A DNA stretch of 6,874 nt from Puniceicoccales bacterium (lineage in GTDB: Bacteria > Verrucomicrobiota > Verrucomicrobiia > Opitutales > JAIRLM01), in NCBI GenBank assembly GCA_031254835.1, contig JAIRTQ010000082.1, positions 1 to 6,874 on the forward strand, given 5' to 3'. Positions 5,734 to 6,874 of the stretch are shown here, piece after piece (positions within the stretch are counted from its first letter, which is position 1; the number at the start of each line of letters is the position of its first letter). The notes below the pieces were generated by a model. The model did no database searches. It was not told the DNA's origin and saw only the letters and a list, made by a program, of their open reading frames with translations. The position numbers and the translations under genes are program-made.

Positions 5734-6874
5734 ATGGCAATTAGAGCAAAAGGTGGGGCACGTGTTGCCTACGGCTATCTGATCGAAAAAAAACGGGACG
5801 GCGGAGAGTTCTCAGGAGAAGAAATCAAAGCCATCGTAGATTCCCTCATTGAGGGGTCTTTGCCAAACCACCAGCTGGCTGGACTCTTGCTGGCGATTTA
5901 TTTTCGCGGCATGACGGTCACGGAAACGGCGATCTTCGCCGAGGAGCTGATGCTGTCCGGGGAAGTGCTTAATCTGTCCGATCTGGTGCAGCCAAAAATC
6001 GCCCACTATGCCGCCGGCGGCGTTGGCGACAAGGTGCCCCTGGTCCTTCCGGCCATCGCGGCGGCTTGCGGCGTGATTATGCCGGCCATGGTAGGCGAGG
6101 ACGAAGATTTTATCATCGGGACCCTCGACAAATTGGCCGCAGTTCCGGGGTTTCGAGCTGACAGCGAACTTAAGAATTTTATTCGCCACCTCGGCGAACA
6201 TGGCGCCGCCTATGCCCGTCGCCATTCCGCCATAACTCCGATTGATTCCCTGATCTATGGCATGCGCAAGGAAACGGCCACCGTTCCCTGCCTGCCCCTC
6301 ATCACGGCCAGCATCCTTTCTCGTAAATCGGCGGAGGGTGCGGAAGGCCTGGTGGTAGACGTTAAATGGGGCAACGGCTCCTACATAAAAGACGTGGAAC
6401 AGGCAAAAACGCTGGGCCGTTCCATCGCTCGCACCTGTGATGCGTTTCAGCGAAAGTGCGTGGTGCTCGTGACAGACATGAACCAGCCGCTGGGCAATTC
6501 GGTTGGAACGGCGTTAGAAATCGAAGAGGCCGTGCGTTTTCTTAAGACCGAGGAAGGCGAAGAGGACTTCAAGCAGCTGATTCTCCGGATCGGCATGGAG
6601 GTGGTGCGGCTCGCCGGTGTGGCCGGTTCAACACTTTCGGCTAAACAGCTAGTGCAACGCAACCTATCGAGTGGGGCAGCCTTCGAGAAATTTAAGGAAA
6701 TTCTGAAAGCTCAGGGCGCCGACGTTTCCTATCTGGATGACACGGGAAAATTGCCTAAAGCCCGTTTCGTGCGGAAATTGCCATCCCCTAAACGTGGCTA
6801 TGTCCACACGATCAACGCCGGCATGATCGCTCGCGGTGTCCGACTGCTGGCGGAACGTGCGGACGGTACAATGG
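5734..6874 (+). CDS. Thymidine/pyrimidine-nucleoside phosphorylase family protein (deoA type) with altered active site; C-terminus outside window
   Basis: Family members cleave thymidine, uridine or deoxyuridine with phosphate to give the base and (deoxy)ribose-1-phosphate in the cytoplasm, for pyrimidine salvage. 380 codons are visible; the family is usually about 430-440 residues, so some 50-60 are missing at the right edge. Recognisable parts are the N-terminal helical domain (LIEKKRDGGEFSGEEI at 16-31, AIYFRGMT at 54-61), the central alpha/beta domain (GGVGDK 95-100, GTLDKL 129-134, PLITASILSRK 188-198, DVKWGNGS near 211, TDMNQPLG near 249) and the C-terminal domain start (GYVHTINAGMIARG). 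Compared with E. coli thymidine phosphorylase, Arg171, Ser186 and Thr123 are kept (R178, S193, T130). Lys84-His85-Ser86-Thr87 is His-Tyr-Ala-Ala (91-94), Ser95 is Pro102, Ser113 is Val120, Lys190 is Arg197, and the Gly-Arg-Gly-Leu-Gly-His-Thr loop reads GEDEDFI (121-127). The fold is clear but the usual activity is doubtful. The start ATG at 5734 has only a weak AGAGA upstream. GC and codon use are higher in GC than the minus-strand unit. Confidence 0.93.
   Translation, partial: MAIRAKGGARVAYGYLIEKKRDGGEFSGEEIKAIVDSLIEGSLPNHQLAGLLLAIYFRGMTVTETAIFAEELMLSGEVLNLSDLVQPKIAHYAAGGVGDKVPLVLPAIAAACGVIMPAMVGEDEDFIIGTLDKLAAVPGFRADSELKNFIRHLGEHGAAYARRHSAITPIDSLIYGMRKETATVPCLPLITASILSRKSAEGAEGLVVDVKWGNGSYIKDVEQAKTLGRSIARTCDAFQRKCVVLVTDMNQPLGNSVGTALEIEEAVRFLKTEEGEEDFKQLILRIGMEVVRLAGVAGSTLSAKQLVQRNLSSGAAFEKFKEILKAQGADVSYLDDTGKLPKARFVRKLPSPKRGYVHTINAGMIARGVRLLAERADGTM

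Noticed and set aside
5812..6662. Minus-strand ORFs of 137 and 71 codons opposite the phosphorylase-like gene
   Set aside because: The plus-strand frame has clear family homology along its whole length, so these are shadows.

Overview
The window carries two divergent transcription units separated by a 545-base intergenic region (5189-5733). The organism looks like a Gram-negative-type bacterium that uses ordinary AGGA/GGAGG ribosome binding sites. Nothing in the window fixes its taxonomy. A PVC-type bacterium (Verrucomicrobia or a relative) is only a guess from the general look of the proteins. Composition is uneven. Hand-counted 60-base blocks give about 37% GC at 601-660, 60% at 1501-1560 and 55% at 6541-6600, and the minus-strand unit is generally more AT-rich than the plus-strand gene.

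Minus-strand unit (5188 down to 1, running off the left edge): four tightly packed genes in the order 442 aa, 127 aa, 678 aa, and at least 462 aa (incomplete). The gaps are about 14, 28 and 8 bases, which indicates one operon. The three large proteins do not match any family I can name. Read side by side, they are paralogues of one another. All share an early G-x-[DG]-A-Y-x2-D block, a helical block A-V-x-[YF]-x5-Q-x6-Y-x2-[DE]-[IL], and a later T-x-[FV]-[NS]-[AT]-L-x2-H block, in the same order. The 442- and 678-aa members then have unrelated-looking Trp/Asp/Gly/Asn/Tyr-rich middles, probably beta-rich, and return to a helical C-terminal tail. None has a signal peptide or membrane segment. 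The 127-aa protein is a charged, helical, coiled-coil-like protein that could be an accessory or chaperone. The layout (helical ends, variable middle, no signal peptide, small helical partner) resembles proteins exported by type III or flagellar-type systems, but no secretion gene is in view, so that is a hypothesis.

Intergenic region: it holds a good sigma70-like promoter for the minus-strand operon placed so close to the first ATG that the transcript would be almost leaderless. It also holds a plus-strand terminator-like hairpin with a T-run, a doubtful 39-codon ORF with a good ribosome binding site just before that hairpin, and a weak promoter candidate for the plus-strand gene.

Plus-strand unit (5734 to the right edge): a pyrimidine-nucleoside/thymidine phosphorylase homologue, 380 codons visible. 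The fold-level sequence is well kept, but most phosphate-site residues of the family are replaced, including the Lys-His-Ser-Thr motif and the Ser-Gly-Arg-Gly-Leu-Gly-His-Thr loop. It may therefore be catalytically dead or repurposed. No functional link between the two units is visible.
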